Origin: Solwaraspora sp. WMMA2056
Lineage (GTDB): Bacteria > Actinomycetota > Actinomycetes > Mycobacteriales > Micromonosporaceae
DNA length: 64,000 nucleotides
Reading direction: 5' to 3'
NCBI RefSeq assembly: GCF_030345095.1
Contig: NZ_CP128360.1
Coordinates: 6,448,001-6,512,000, forward strand
The position numbers and the translations under genes were made by a program. The stretch's first letter is position 1. Every line of letters begins with the position of its first letter. Below the pieces are notes generated by a model. That model made no database searches, had not been told where the DNA came from, and saw nothing but the letters and a program-made list of their open reading frames with translations. This document shows, piece by piece, positions 41,188 to 50,642 of the stretch.

Positions 41188-42738
41188 CTACTGCAAAGTA
41201 GTATTTGCATCAGGAACTCTTGACTCCGACTTCTGCAAAGGTAGCGCATTCACTGCAGCGCGACTCGTGAGCGCGTCGGCGATGGCGGCGAACTCGCGTA
41301 GGGCGGCTTGTAGGTCTTCGACGATCTCCTGGGCGATGACCTCGGGTGGCAGCAGTGCGTCGGCGTCCTCCAGCGAGGCGTCCTTCAGCCAGGTGATGTC
41401 CAGGTTGACTTTGTCCCGGCTCAGCAACTCGTCGTAGTCGTACGCCCGGAACCGCTCGCTCTCCACCCGCTCGGCCCGGTCCTTGCCCGGCAGGTAGCAG
41501 TCCCTGACGAACTCCTCCAGATGCTCCCGCCGCAGCGGGTTCTGCTTGAGCGTGAAGTGCTGGTTGGTGCGGAAGTCGTACACCCAGAGCTTGCTGGTCC
41601 ACGGCTCCTCCCGGGCGCGCTTGCGCTCGAAGAACAGCACGTTGGCCTTGACCCCACCGGCGTAGAAGATGCCGGTCGGCAGCCGCAGCATGGTGTGCAG
41701 GTCGTACTGCTTGAGCAGCCGCCGCCGGATCGTCTCCCCCGCCCCGCCTTCGAAGAGCACGTTGTCGGGCAGCACCACCGCAGCCCGCCCGTCGATCTCC
41801 AGCATCGAGGCGATGTGCTGCACGAAGTTGAGCTGCTTGTTCGACGTCGTCGCCCAGAAGTCGGCGCGCTCGATCTCCCGCTCCTCGCGGCTGGCCCGCC
41901 CGTCTTCGCCGATCATGCGGATCGACGAGCTACGCCCGAACGGCGGGTTGGCCAGCACCAGGCTGACCTTGCTCGACGGCTCCCGCCCGAGCGAGTCGCG
42001 GACGTCGATCAGCGACGGGCCGCTCGGCGTACCGATGCCGTGCAGCAGCATGTTCATGGCCGCGAGCCGTGCGGTGCCGTCGACCAGCTCGGTGCCGGTG
42101 ATCCCACCGTTGGCGAGGTGCCGGGCCTGGTCCCGGGTCAGGCTGTCGCCGTGGTGCCGCTGGATATGGTCGTACGCCGACAGCAGGAACCCGCCGGTGC
42201 CGCATGCCGGGTCGGTGATCGTGTCGTCCGGGGTCGGCTGCACGCAGTCGACGATCGCTTCGATCAGCGCGCGCGGCGTGAAGTACTGCCCGGCACCCGA
42301 CTTGGCATCCTCCGCGCCCTTGGCCAGCAGTTCCTCGTAGGCGTCGCCCTTGACGTCGACGCCGGCCTGCGACCACTGCTCCTTGTCGATCAGGTCGACG
42401 ATCAGCTTCTTGAGCTTCGCCGGGTCTTGGATCTTGTTCTGCGCCTTGCGGAAGATCGTGCCGAGCGTGCCGGACTCCTGCCCGAGCCCGCTCAGGATGT
42501 TGCGGTACTGCACCTCTAGCCGGACACCTTCGCGGTCGAGCAACGTCTGCCAGCTCAGGTCCGCCGGCACGATCTGCTCCGGCTTGAACACACGCTCGGC
42601 CCGCTCGTGGGCCATCTTCAAGAACAGCAGGTACGTCAGCTGCTCCACGTAGTCGATCGTGGAGACCCCGTCGTCGCGCAGTACGTCGCAGTAGTTCCAC
42701 AGCTTCTGCACCAGCCGGCGCGAATCCACGTTGCTCAC
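41188..42738 (-). CDS. hsdM: Type I restriction-modification, methylase subunit
   Basis: 516 residues from ATG 42738. N-terminal HsdM helical domain (KLWNYCDVLRDDGVSTIDYV); SAM-binding motif DPACGTGGFLLSAYDHI; catalytic NPPFG of an N6-adenine methylase; GAGQYFTPRALI. The start overlaps the hsdS stop (ATGA). It is last in the R-S-M operon. Intact. Confidence 0.93.
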   Translation of the reverse strand: MSNVDSRRLVQKLWNYCDVLRDDGVSTIDYVEQLTYLLFLKMAHERAERVFKPEQIVPADLSWQTLLDREGVRLEVQYRNILSGLGQESGTLGTIFRKAQNKIQDPAKLKKLIVDLIDKEQWSQAGVDVKGDAYEELLAKGAEDAKSGAGQYFTPRALIEAIVDCVQPTPDDTITDPACGTGGFLLSAYDHIQRHHGDSLTRDQARHLANGGITGTELVDGTARLAAMNMLLHGIGTPSGPSLIDVRDSLGREPSSKVSLVLANPPFGRSSSIRMIGEDGRASREEREIERADFWATTSNKQLNFVQHIASMLEIDGRAAVVLPDNVLFEGGAGETIRRRLLKQYDLHTMLRLPTGIFYAGGVKANVLFFERKRAREEPWTSKLWVYDFRTNQHFTLKQNPLRREHLEEFVRDCYLPGKDRAERVESERFRAYDYDELLSRDKVNLDITWLKDASLEDADALLPPEVIAQEIVEDLQAALREFAAIADALTSRAAVNALPLQKSESRVPDANTTLQ

Positions 42739-44204
42739 AGCGGCAACTCTCCCTGCTGAAAATCGGTCCCAATCGCCCTGGTCGCGGGCGCTGCCAGCTC
42801 CTTGGCCGTACGCCGACCCCGCTGCTTCGGCACCGCCACCCGTTGCGCCCGGATGCGGGCCAGCAACTCCGATGCCGGCTCATCCGCCGGATCCTGCTCC
42901 ACCAACCGCCCCGCAAACGCCTCCGCAAGCAACGATGTTCTCAACGTGCTCGCCTTGCGCAGGCCGTCGGAAATCGCGGTTTCCAACTGATCCAGCAGGG
43001 AGAGGTACGTCTCGGCCTGCCGCACCAACTCGCCTTGCTCCTCCACCGGCGGCACCGGCACCGGGAACTTCTTCATCTTCCCCAGACTGATCGAGGCGAG
43101 GTTCACGCTCTGCAGTCCGTTGACCTCGAACCACCTCCTACCGAACCCGTTCGCGTGCCAGGCAAGCAGCTTCGGATGCAGAATCTCGTCCCGAATCCGC
43201 GCACGAAACACGTGGTTCTGGTGGATGCAGTCGGGGATCTGCCCCTCCCAGATCCACCCGCGCCCCAGCTTGTCCCGGTCGCCGCCCTCGTTGAGGAGTA
43301 CGTCCCCCGGAAGCAGGCGGAGCTGCTGCGCCTTCTTCTCAGGAACCCTGATCCGGGCTACCGCAGTCAAGTCAAGCTCCGCGCGTTGCACGTTCGCCAC
43401 TCGCAAGTAGGGAACCTCGACGTAGTCAGGATCCGACTGCTTCTTGCTGTCCTTGGTCACACCGCCGATGACGTCGGCGATCTCATGCAAACGGTGCCAC
43501 GACCAGGAGTCGGGGAGATCGGGCAGTTCCCCATCGTCAACACCGTCTGGTTCCAACGCGGCCTGTCCCGCCGCCCGGCCACGTGCGAGCTGCCCCGTGC
43601 TGACAAGCAACATCACCTGGTCCCGGAATCGGCTCACCCGCCCAGCTGTACGGTCAAGCTGCTGCATGCCAGCCTGGAGAGATGACAAATGCGTATCCAG
43701 GGCTTCGGCGATGCGGCGTTGCTCGGCGAGCGGTGGGACCGGGATGGCAAGGTCCTCGAGGTAGCCGCGTGGAACTCGCCTGAGCCCTACAGCGCCGGTC
43801 ATCGCGCGCGCAGCGTCCCGCCGGACCGAGTCCTGTAGCAGGTAGTAGGCAAGATAGTCAGGGTCGATTGCCCCGTGGGATCGCAGCGAGAACAGCTCGG
43901 TGCTCCCCATCCCCCGACCGGACGACAGACCACGTGCGACCGCGATCTTGCCGTTCTCCATGCATGGTGTCACTTTGGCGAATAAGACATCGCCTTCCTG
44001 AAATCGCGTCAGGGATCGCTGCTTCAACTCTCCGTAGGGTGCCGTCTGCGAAGCATCCAACTGCCCAGACTCAGCTTCGACCGACGCCATCGGAACGAAT
44101 GAGATGTGCTCATCGTCGTCTGGCTCGGCATCGAAGCGCCGTTGGTTAATGGCAACGATTTCCGAAAGGGGTGCCAACTCCCAGCCTGGGGGTAGGTCGC
44201 TCAT
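42735..44204 (-). CDS. hsdS: Type I restriction-modification, specificity subunit
   Basis: 489 residues from ATG 44204; the frame is open far upstream only by chance. Two target-recognition domains are visible, each closed by a conserved helix: GYLEDLAIPVPPLAEQRRIA (about 160-180) and KMKKFPVPVPPVEEQGELV (about 375-395). These define the two halves of the bipartite DNA target, which cannot be predicted by eye. Overlaps both neighbours by 4 bp. Confidence 0.92.
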   Translation of the reverse strand: MSDLPPGWELAPLSEIVAINQRRFDAEPDDDEHISFVPMASVEAESGQLDASQTAPYGELKQRSLTRFQEGDVLFAKVTPCMENGKIAVARGLSSGRGMGSTELFSLRSHGAIDPDYLAYYLLQDSVRRDAARAMTGAVGLRRVPRGYLEDLAIPVPPLAEQRRIAEALDTHLSSLQAGMQQLDRTAGRVSRFRDQVMLLVSTGQLARGRAAGQAALEPDGVDDGELPDLPDSWSWHRLHEIADVIGGVTKDSKKQSDPDYVEVPYLRVANVQRAELDLTAVARIRVPEKKAQQLRLLPGDVLLNEGGDRDKLGRGWIWEGQIPDCIHQNHVFRARIRDEILHPKLLAWHANGFGRRWFEVNGLQSVNLASISLGKMKKFPVPVPPVEEQGELVRQAETYLSLLDQLETAISDGLRKASTLRTSLLAEAFAGRLVEQDPADEPASELLARIRAQRVAVPKQRGRRTAKELAAPATRAIGTDFQQGELPL

Positions 44205-47200
44205 GCCGCCAGTTCCTGGTTGAGTTCGGTGAGGAGGGGTTGAGCACGGTCGTCGCCGAAGGCTCGGAGGTAGCCGTCGATGCCGCCGCGTTCGGTGAAC
44301 GGGGCGCCGTCCAGGTCGTCGGGGGTGACGGCAACGCTTGCCGCTATCACGTTCTTGATCCTTTCCAGCCACCAGACTTGCTCGGGGGTGAAGGCGGTGC
44401 CGGCCTGCTCCTGGCGCAACAGCCATCCTTGGAAGCGTTCTTCGACGACCGACCGGTACGGGCGCAGCTCCTGGTCGATGCCGAGTTCGTAGCGGACCAG
44501 GGTGATCAGGTCGGTGACGCCCCGGTCGCCGGGTGCCTCGGCGGTGCGGCCGAGCAGCACGTACGCCTCCCACAGCCGGTCCGGGGTCCACGCCTGCGGT
44601 GGCCGGGAGATCCGCGTCGCCAGCTCTTTGAGCTCGTCGAAGTCGACCCGGCCTTTGCCGTCGAAGAAGATCTGCAGCGCGGTGATCTCGTCGCGGTGTT
44701 CCTCCAGGTAGGCGTGCCAGCTGCGGACGACCTTCTGGGCGCGTTCGGCGGCCGGCACCCCGGCGGCGGACAGCAGCGTGTCCCGGTTGACCTCGTCGAT
44801 GGTGATGTCGTGGGCGCGGCGGATCTCCAGGATGCGGTGCCGCAGCTCCGGTGCGGCGGCCAGCGGCCGGAGCGCTTCGGCGAGCAGGTCGCGTACCGCG
44901 TCGGGGCCGGCCTCGTGCGCGGGAATCAGCGATTCGGGGGCGACGGCGTCGGTGAGTCGGCGGGCGATTGCGGCCAGGGGTTGGCCGTCGGCGAGGTCGG
45001 TCAGCTCGGCGCGTTCGTCGTCGGTGAGTTGGCGGTCTAGCCGGGCCAGTCGGGCGGCCAGGGTGGCGACCTCGTCCTGGTCGGCGGTGAGGGTGCCGGC
45101 TTTGCCGAGGAGTTCGCGCAGTGAGATCTGTGCTTCGGTGCGCCGGTGCAGCGGCACCGCCTCGTCCAACTCCTGCTCGGTGACGCCGACCGCGTCGACG
45201 ATGACGAACCGGTCCTTGACCTGGGCGTCCGGGGTGACGGCCTGGAAGTCGGCGGCGTCGATGGTGCGGGCGCCCCGGCCTTTCATCTGCTCGAAGTAGG
45301 TCGCCGTGCGGACCGGGCGCAGGAACAGCAGGCATTCCAGCGGCCGGACGTCGGTGCCGGTGGCGATCATGTCGACGGTGACGGCGATCCGCAGCTCCGG
45401 GCTGTTGCGCAGCGCCTGGATCAGCTCGTCGGGGTTGTCGCCGGTGCGCCGCGACGCGTACGTGATCTTGGTGGCGAAGTCGTTGCCGCGGCCGAAGACG
45501 TCGCGGACCATGGTGACGATCTCTTCGGCGTGGTTGTCGTCCCGAGCGAAGATCAACGTCTTGGGTACGGTCGTGCGGCCGGGGAAGATCTCGGTGAAGA
45601 GTCGGTCCCGGAAGGTCTCCAGCACCAGTTTCAGCTGCCCCTTGGAGATCACCGTGCGGCCGACGTCCTTACCGACGTAGCTGAAGTCCTCCTCCAGCTC
45701 CTGGTAGCGCTCGGCGCGGGTCCGCCGGTCGCGCAGCGGCACCACCGTCTTCGCCTCGATGGTCGAGCCGGCGTCGGTGATCTCGGTGCGGATGCGGTAG
45801 ACGTCGAAGCCGACGTTGACCCCGTCGGCGACGGCCTGCTCGTAGGTGTACTCGGAGACCAGGTTTTGCTGGAAGAAGCCGAGGGTCTGCTTCACCGGCG
45901 TGGCGGTCAGCCCGACCATGAACGCGTCGAAGTACTCCAGCACCGCCCGCCACTTGCCGTAGATCGACCGGTGGCATTCGTCCACGATGATGAGATCAAA
46001 GGCCTCCGGCGGGATCGCCGGGTTGTAGGCGACCTGCGCCGGTTCGTCCAGCTCATAACTGTCGTACGCCTGGTCGTCGACGTCGACGTCCGGCAGCTCC
46101 CGCCCGACCAGCGCGCCGTACAGCCGCTGGATCGTGGAGATGACCACCGCCGACGAGTCCGACATCCCCGACCCGGCCAGCCGGTCCACGTTGTACAGCT
46201 CGGTGAACTTGCGCCCATCCCCCGGCGCGGCGTAGCCGGCGTACTCGCGCAGCGTCTGCCGGCCCAGGTTGTTGCGGTCGACCAGGAACAGCACCCGGAC
46301 TGCCTTGGCGTGGTGCAGCAGCCGGTAACTGCTGGTCACCGCCATGAACGTCTTGCCTGCACCGGTCGCCATCTGGATCAACGACCGGGGCTTGTCTGCG
46401 GCGAGGGAGCCTTCGAGGCCGCGTACCGCGTCGATCTGCGCCTGCCGCAACCCTTCCTCCGCAAGCGGCGGCAGTTCCCGCAGCCGGGCCCGCAGCGTCG
46501 GGGCCGACGGGTCGTCGTCGGCCTCGCGCATCCAGCGCGCGAGGGTCTCCGGCTGGTGAAAGGCAAAAACCTCCCGCGTACGCGGCTGCGGGTCCAGCCC
46601 GTTGACGAACGCCGTCTCGGTGCCGGTGGCGACGTAGCCGAATGGCAGCGGCGCGTCCCGCCGCCAGGCCGAGATCCGCTGCGCGGCGGTCAACCCGCGC
46701 AGGTAGCGGTCCAGCTGCGCCTCCACGCCACGCGGCGCGGTGCCTTCCCGCTTGGCTTCGACCACCCCGACCAACTTCTGCTGTACGTAGAGCAGGTAGT
46801 CGGCCCGGCCGGTGGCCAGGGTCACCTCCCGGACGGCGACACCGGTCCCCGCGTACAAATTGATCTGGGTTTCGTCCTGGACCTGCCAGCCGGCGGCGGT
46901 GAGCTGCCGGTCGATCTCGGCCCGGGTCTGCACCTCGTTGAGCGGCTCGGCCGAGGCGCGCCGGGCGCGGCTGATGAACGCCTCGCGGTTGGCCGCCGAC
47001 ACCTTCGCCGGCGCACGGGCGGCGAACTCCGCACTGGCCGCCGTCATCTGCGGCTCCAGGTCGGCGACCAGCTCGGCGGCGACCGTACGGCGGGCCGCGG
47101 ACTCGGTGACCGCCCGGTCGGCCGCGGCTTCGGCCGCCGCCTGCGCCGCCGCCACCGACGGCTGCCCGTCGAGCAGCAGTTTGGCCTCGGCCAGCTCGTG

Positions 47201-47698
47201 GCGGTAGCGGTCCAGCTCGGCCCGCAGACCGTCGACGACGCGCTGCGGCACCTGCTGTGCCGGCGGGCTGGGCGGCACGAAGCCGATCGGGCTGCGGTCG
47301 TTGGTCAGCGCCCGGTGGAACCAGACGCCCAACTCGAAGCAGTAGCGCAGCAGCTCCAGCGCGGTCCGCACCTGGTCGAGGTGGTCGTGCACCGCCTGGT
47401 TGCCGACCGTACGCAGCCGGTGGAACGCCTCGTTGATCTTCGGTGTGAGTACGCCGGCCGCGTTGAGCGCCTGCACCTGATCGACGAACCTGTCGCTGCC
47501 GGCCCGGGTGCCGGTGCGATTCACCAGCTCACGGGCGAGAGTGTCGCCGAACGCCCGCGCCTTGAACATCGCGGCCTGGGCGTCCACGTAGATCAACGAC
47601 TCGGTGCCGACGCCGTAGAACACCAGCAACGGATGATCCACAAGGAACCCGAAGTTGGCAGACTGGTTGGCGAGCAGCCGGATGCGTTGAAGATCCAC
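44201..47698 (-). CDS. hsdR: Type I restriction-modification, restriction subunit
   Basis: 1165 residues from GTG 47698, chosen because GGAG precedes it and the protein-like sequence begins there (VDLQRIRLLANQS); the frame is open to 47917. An N-terminal HEPN/DUF4145-like helical region precedes the nuclease domain (GRADYLLYV then GVVEAK, near 290-315), the translocase Walker A ATGAGKT near 440, DECH near 571 and ATPVKQT. The C-terminal EcoEI-type domain follows. First gene of the operon. Confidence 0.92.
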   Translation of the reverse strand: MDLQRIRLLANQSANFGFLVDHPLLVFYGVGTESLIYVDAQAAMFKARAFGDTLARELVNRTGTRAGSDRFVDQVQALNAAGVLTPKINEAFHRLRTVGNQAVHDHLDQVRTALELLRYCFELGVWFHRALTNDRSPIGFVPPSPPAQQVPQRVVDGLRAELDRYRHELAEAKLLLDGQPSVAAAQAAAEAAADRAVTESAARRTVAAELVADLEPQMTAASAEFAARAPAKVSAANREAFISRARRASAEPLNEVQTRAEIDRQLTAAGWQVQDETQINLYAGTGVAVREVTLATGRADYLLYVQQKLVGVVEAKREGTAPRGVEAQLDRYLRGLTAAQRISAWRRDAPLPFGYVATGTETAFVNGLDPQPRTREVFAFHQPETLARWMREADDDPSAPTLRARLRELPPLAEEGLRQAQIDAVRGLEGSLAADKPRSLIQMATGAGKTFMAVTSSYRLLHHAKAVRVLFLVDRNNLGRQTLREYAGYAAPGDGRKFTELYNVDRLAGSGMSDSSAVVISTIQRLYGALVGRELPDVDVDDQAYDSYELDEPAQVAYNPAIPPEAFDLIIVDECHRSIYGKWRAVLEYFDAFMVGLTATPVKQTLGFFQQNLVSEYTYEQAVADGVNVGFDVYRIRTEITDAGSTIEAKTVVPLRDRRTRAERYQELEEDFSYVGKDVGRTVISKGQLKLVLETFRDRLFTEIFPGRTTVPKTLIFARDDNHAEEIVTMVRDVFGRGNDFATKITYASRRTGDNPDELIQALRNSPELRIAVTVDMIATGTDVRPLECLLFLRPVRTATYFEQMKGRGARTIDAADFQAVTPDAQVKDRFVIVDAVGVTEQELDEAVPLHRRTEAQISLRELLGKAGTLTADQDEVATLAARLARLDRQLTDDERAELTDLADGQPLAAIARRLTDAVAPESLIPAHEAGPDAVRDLLAEALRPLAAAPELRHRILEIRRAHDITIDEVNRDTLLSAAGVPAAERAQKVVRSWHAYLEEHRDEITALQIFFDGKGRVDFDELKELATRISRPPQAWTPDRLWEAYVLLGRTAEAPGDRGVTDLITLVRYELGIDQELRPYRSVVEERFQGWLLRQEQAGTAFTPEQVWWLERIKNVIAASVAVTPDDLDGAPFTERGGIDGYLRAFGDDRAQPLLTELNQELAA

Positions 47699-48060
47699 AA
47701 CTCTCCACAGAGGGTGTTGAGCGGTGCAGAACGCTACACGGTATCGACGCCGGCAATCCTTGTCACCCCACCGAAGGGCGGGTGTGGACCGACCGGCCGG
47801 CGTAGCCGCCACGGGCCACCGGGCAGACCACTCCCGGCCGACGGTCAGCCCACCCCGTCCACTGGCCGGACCGCCCCGGCCACCGGACGAGTTGCCGCAG
47901 GTCGCGACACCGCACAAGACAAGAAGCCCAGATACTACGAATATGCTCTAATCACCTGATAGCGGCATCCATCAGCAGATCTAGATGATTCCCGAGTGTT
48001 CCTGGATCGATCTTCGCGATATTCCTGCATCACGACCACGTTTCACGTTTGGGAGTCACG
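47699..48060. other. Divergent intergenic region, hsdR/SDR (362 bp)
   Basis: No gene supported. It must contain the hsdR promoter (minus) and the promoter of the SDR-aldolase run (plus). The part after 47920 is AT-rich (GATACTACGAATATGCTCTA), a plausible promoter zone. GGGAGTC at 48050-48056 is the ribosome site of the SDR gene. Confidence 0.5.
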
Positions 48061-48894
48061 ATGGAGGACCACCAGGCAGGCGTCCCATCGCTGGCCGAAT
48101 TGACACGACTGCATCCAAAACACCTCTTCGACCTCTCCGGCCGTACCGCACTTGTCACCGGCGCCGCCGGCGGTCTCGGCCAATGGCTCGCGGCCGGCCT
48201 CGCCGCCGCCGGAGCCCACACCGTCCTCACCGACCGCGACGCCGAACGGTTGAAGGTCACCGCTGACGCGTTGTCGCCACAGGCCGACACCAGCACCGAC
48301 GTGGTCGACCTGCACGACCAGCGGGACTGCCAGGAGCTGATCGACCGGACCGTCGAGCGTCTCGGCCGGCTCGACGTGCTGGTCAACTGTGCCGCGGTCA
48401 ACAGCAGGTCGCCGACGCTCGACGTCGACCAGTCCACCTTCGACCGGATCATGGACAACGACCTGAAGGTCCCGTTCTTCCTGGCCCAGGCGAGCGCCCG
48501 GCACATGATCGACCAGGGTGGCGGCTCGATCGTGCACGTCGGCTCGATCAACAGCAGTTTCGGGCTGGCCCGGGTCGCCGTCTACGGTGCCGCCAAGGCC
48601 GCGCTGTCCCAGCTCACCCGGGTGCAGGCGGCGGAGTGGGGGCGGCACCGGATCCGGGTCAACTGCCTGGCTCCGGGATTCCTGAAGACCCCGTTGTCGG
48701 AGCCGCTCTGGGCGGACCCGGCGATCGCCGACTGGATCCTCGACCGGGTCCCGCTGGCCCGACCCGGCCTCCCGCACGAGATGACCGGCCTGCTCCTGCT
48801 GCTCGCCTCCGATGCCGGCGCGTTCCTGACCGGGCACACCTACTATGCGGACGGGGGATTCCTGGCGGGTGGGGACTGGTCGATCGACGGCTGA
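48061..48894 (+). CDS. SDR dehydrogenase (gluconate 5-dehydrogenase-like)
   Basis: 277 residues from ATG 48061. LFDLSGRTALVTGAAGGLGQ, NCAAVNSRSP, a Ser in VGSINSSFG and YGAAKAALSQL give the classical SDR set, with the family ending TGHTYYADGGFLAGG. This start-end combination is common in sugar-acid dehydrogenases. First of a plus-strand run with an HpcH-type aldolase, so a sugar-acid or keto-acid route is plausible. Confidence 0.87.
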   Translation: MEDHQAGVPSLAELTRLHPKHLFDLSGRTALVTGAAGGLGQWLAAGLAAAGAHTVLTDRDAERLKVTADALSPQADTSTDVVDLHDQRDCQELIDRTVERLGRLDVLVNCAAVNSRSPTLDVDQSTFDRIMDNDLKVPFFLAQASARHMIDQGGGSIVHVGSINSSFGLARVAVYGAAKAALSQLTRVQAAEWGRHRIRVNCLAPGFLKTPLSEPLWADPAIADWILDRVPLARPGLPHEMTGLLLLLASDAGAFLTGHTYYADGGFLAGGDWSIDG

Positions 48895-48988
48895 CGCTTG
48901 CGCGACTGACACTTGCGCAATGGACATTGTCTAACGACGATGGACTAACACGTTTCATCAGTTGATATTGGACCCGGGGCCCTGCTGC

Positions 48989-49825
48989 ATGATCAAGAAT
49001 TCCCGACGTCCGGACGCCGACGTCGCGGGAACGGTATCACTCTGGCTGTTCGGTGCGTTCACTCTGGTCGCACTCCCGATCGGTGTCTTCAACCTGTTCA
49101 CCACCGCCCCGGTGGAGCTGCCCGTCGAGTTGACCATCGGCTACATGTTCGCGACATTGACTGCTTTTGCAGCATACGTCCATGGTCGGCTCGATCACCT
49201 CGCCGATCAGCAGGCGAGCATCCTCAACCAGCCGGCGCAGGGCGTCGAGGTGTTCCACACGAGTGAAAAATTCCTCGAAAAGCTGATGGAGATCAGCATC
49301 GGGGCCGAGACGGTCAGCACCCTCAACCTCTCCCCGGCGCGCGGCGAACACAGCAACCTCGACGTCTACTTCCAGCGCCTGCACGCCTACATCCGCGCCA
49401 GACGCTCCCCGCTGCGCAGCTTCCGCAGCATCGCCAGCATCGACAGCAACCAGAAGCTGCGCTTCCTGCTGGCCCGCTCGCTGGAGCTGACCGCCACCGG
49501 CCGCGCGTCGTTCGCCGTGTTCCGCCAGACCACCACCGGGCCACTGCTGCACCCGCTGAGCATGCACATCACCGTCAAGGACGGTCAGTCGTTCGTCTTT
49601 TTGTTCCCGCCGGTCAACCTCACCGGGGCGATGGACTCCGTACTCATTCGCAACGAGGCTGTCGCCCAGGTGATGCTCGGCCACTTCGACAAGCTGTGGC
49701 ACGCCGCCCTGCACATCAACGAAGGTCGTCGGGTCTACGCGGCGAACCTCGACCTGCTGGCCGACCTGCACCCCGAACTGCGGGACACCGACGAATTCCA
49801 CCGACTCAGGGAAATGGGATCATGA
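48989..49825 (+). CDS. Membrane protein of unknown family
   Basis: 278 residues from ATG 48989 (an in-frame TTG 48962 also exists). Two transmembrane helices (about 16-37 and 49-70) precede a cytoplasmic domain of about 190 residues (EKLMEISIGAETVSTLNLSP, SFRSIASIDSNQKLRFLLAR, HPLSMHITVKDGQSFVFLF). The domain order resembles a PLD-like fold without clear HxK motifs. Its stop overlaps the aldolase start (ATGA), linking it to that operon. Function unknown. Confidence 0.68.
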   Translation: MIKNSRRPDADVAGTVSLWLFGAFTLVALPIGVFNLFTTAPVELPVELTIGYMFATLTAFAAYVHGRLDHLADQQASILNQPAQGVEVFHTSEKFLEKLMEISIGAETVSTLNLSPARGEHSNLDVYFQRLHAYIRARRSPLRSFRSIASIDSNQKLRFLLARSLELTATGRASFAVFRQTTTGPLLHPLSMHITVKDGQSFVFLFPPVNLTGAMDSVLIRNEAVAQVMLGHFDKLWHAALHINEGRRVYAANLDLLADLHPELRDTDEFHRLREMGS

Positions 49826-50604
49826 CGCTGTCCGCACTGCCGAACCGGCTCGCCACCGCACCACCACTGATCGGCACCCTGGTAACGATGGAAAATCCAG
49901 AAGCCGCCGAAGCACTCGCCATCAGCGGAATGCACTGGCTGTTCGTCGACGCCGAACACTCCCCCACCCTGGACACCAGGGCGATTCAACGGATCGCCCA
50001 GGCGGTCGCCGGACGTGCGTACGTTATCGCCCGGATCCCGGTCGCCGGCGAAGGCTGGATCGCCCGGATCCTCGACAGCGGCGCCGACGGCGTCATCGTG
50101 CCGCACGTACGCTCCGCCGACGACGCCCGCCGCTGGGTCCGGGCCGCGAAGTACCCGCCGTTGGGCACCCGCGGCGTCGGCATCGCCCGCGCCCACGGCT
50201 ACGGCATGGACCTGGCCGGCTACCTGTCCCGCGCCAACGACGCCACCGCGCTGATCCTGCAGATCGAGGACGCCGAGGCGGTCCGCCACATCGACGACAT
50301 CGTCGCCGTACCCGGCTACGACGCCGTCTTCATCGGCCCGTACGACCTGTCCGGCAGCCTGGGCCGGCTCGGCAAGGTCGACGACCCGGCGGTCCGTGCC
50401 GCCGTACAGCAGGTCCGCGCCGCCTGCGGTGCTGCGAAGGTGCCGTTCGGCATCTTCTCCGGCACCGCCGACGCCGCCGCCGACGAACTGGCGCACGGTG
50501 CCAGCTTCGTCGCCATCGGCTCCGACATCGGCCTGATGGCCGGCACCGCCCGCGCCACCCTGGACAGCCTGCACCGCAAGTGGCAACCGGACGACCACCC
50601 GTGA
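49822..50604 (+). CDS. HpcH/HpaI-family aldolase
   Basis: 260 residues from ATG 49822. LIGTLVTMENPEAAEALAIS, DAEHSPTLD, ARIPVAGEGWIARILDSGAD and QIEDAEAVRHID carry the class II metal-binding and catalytic positions; VFIGPYDLS is the family strand. These aldolases cleave or form 2-keto-3-deoxy acids with pyruvate. Coupled to the membrane protein gene upstream. Confidence 0.87.
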   Translation: MTLSALPNRLATAPPLIGTLVTMENPEAAEALAISGMHWLFVDAEHSPTLDTRAIQRIAQAVAGRAYVIARIPVAGEGWIARILDSGADGVIVPHVRSADDARRWVRAAKYPPLGTRGVGIARAHGYGMDLAGYLSRANDATALILQIEDAEAVRHIDDIVAVPGYDAVFIGPYDLSGSLGRLGKVDDPAVRAAVQQVRAACGAAKVPFGIFSGTADAAADELAHGASFVAIGSDIGLMAGTARATLDSLHRKWQPDDHP

Positions 50605-50642
50605 GTCACCGACGAGCACCGGTGACCGACGACCACAACTGA

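Noticed and set aside
45146-47959. 937-codon plus-strand open frame opposite hsdR
   Set aside because: It is the antisense of a gene with complete HsdR motifs; its Gly/Arg/Val-rich composition has no domains.
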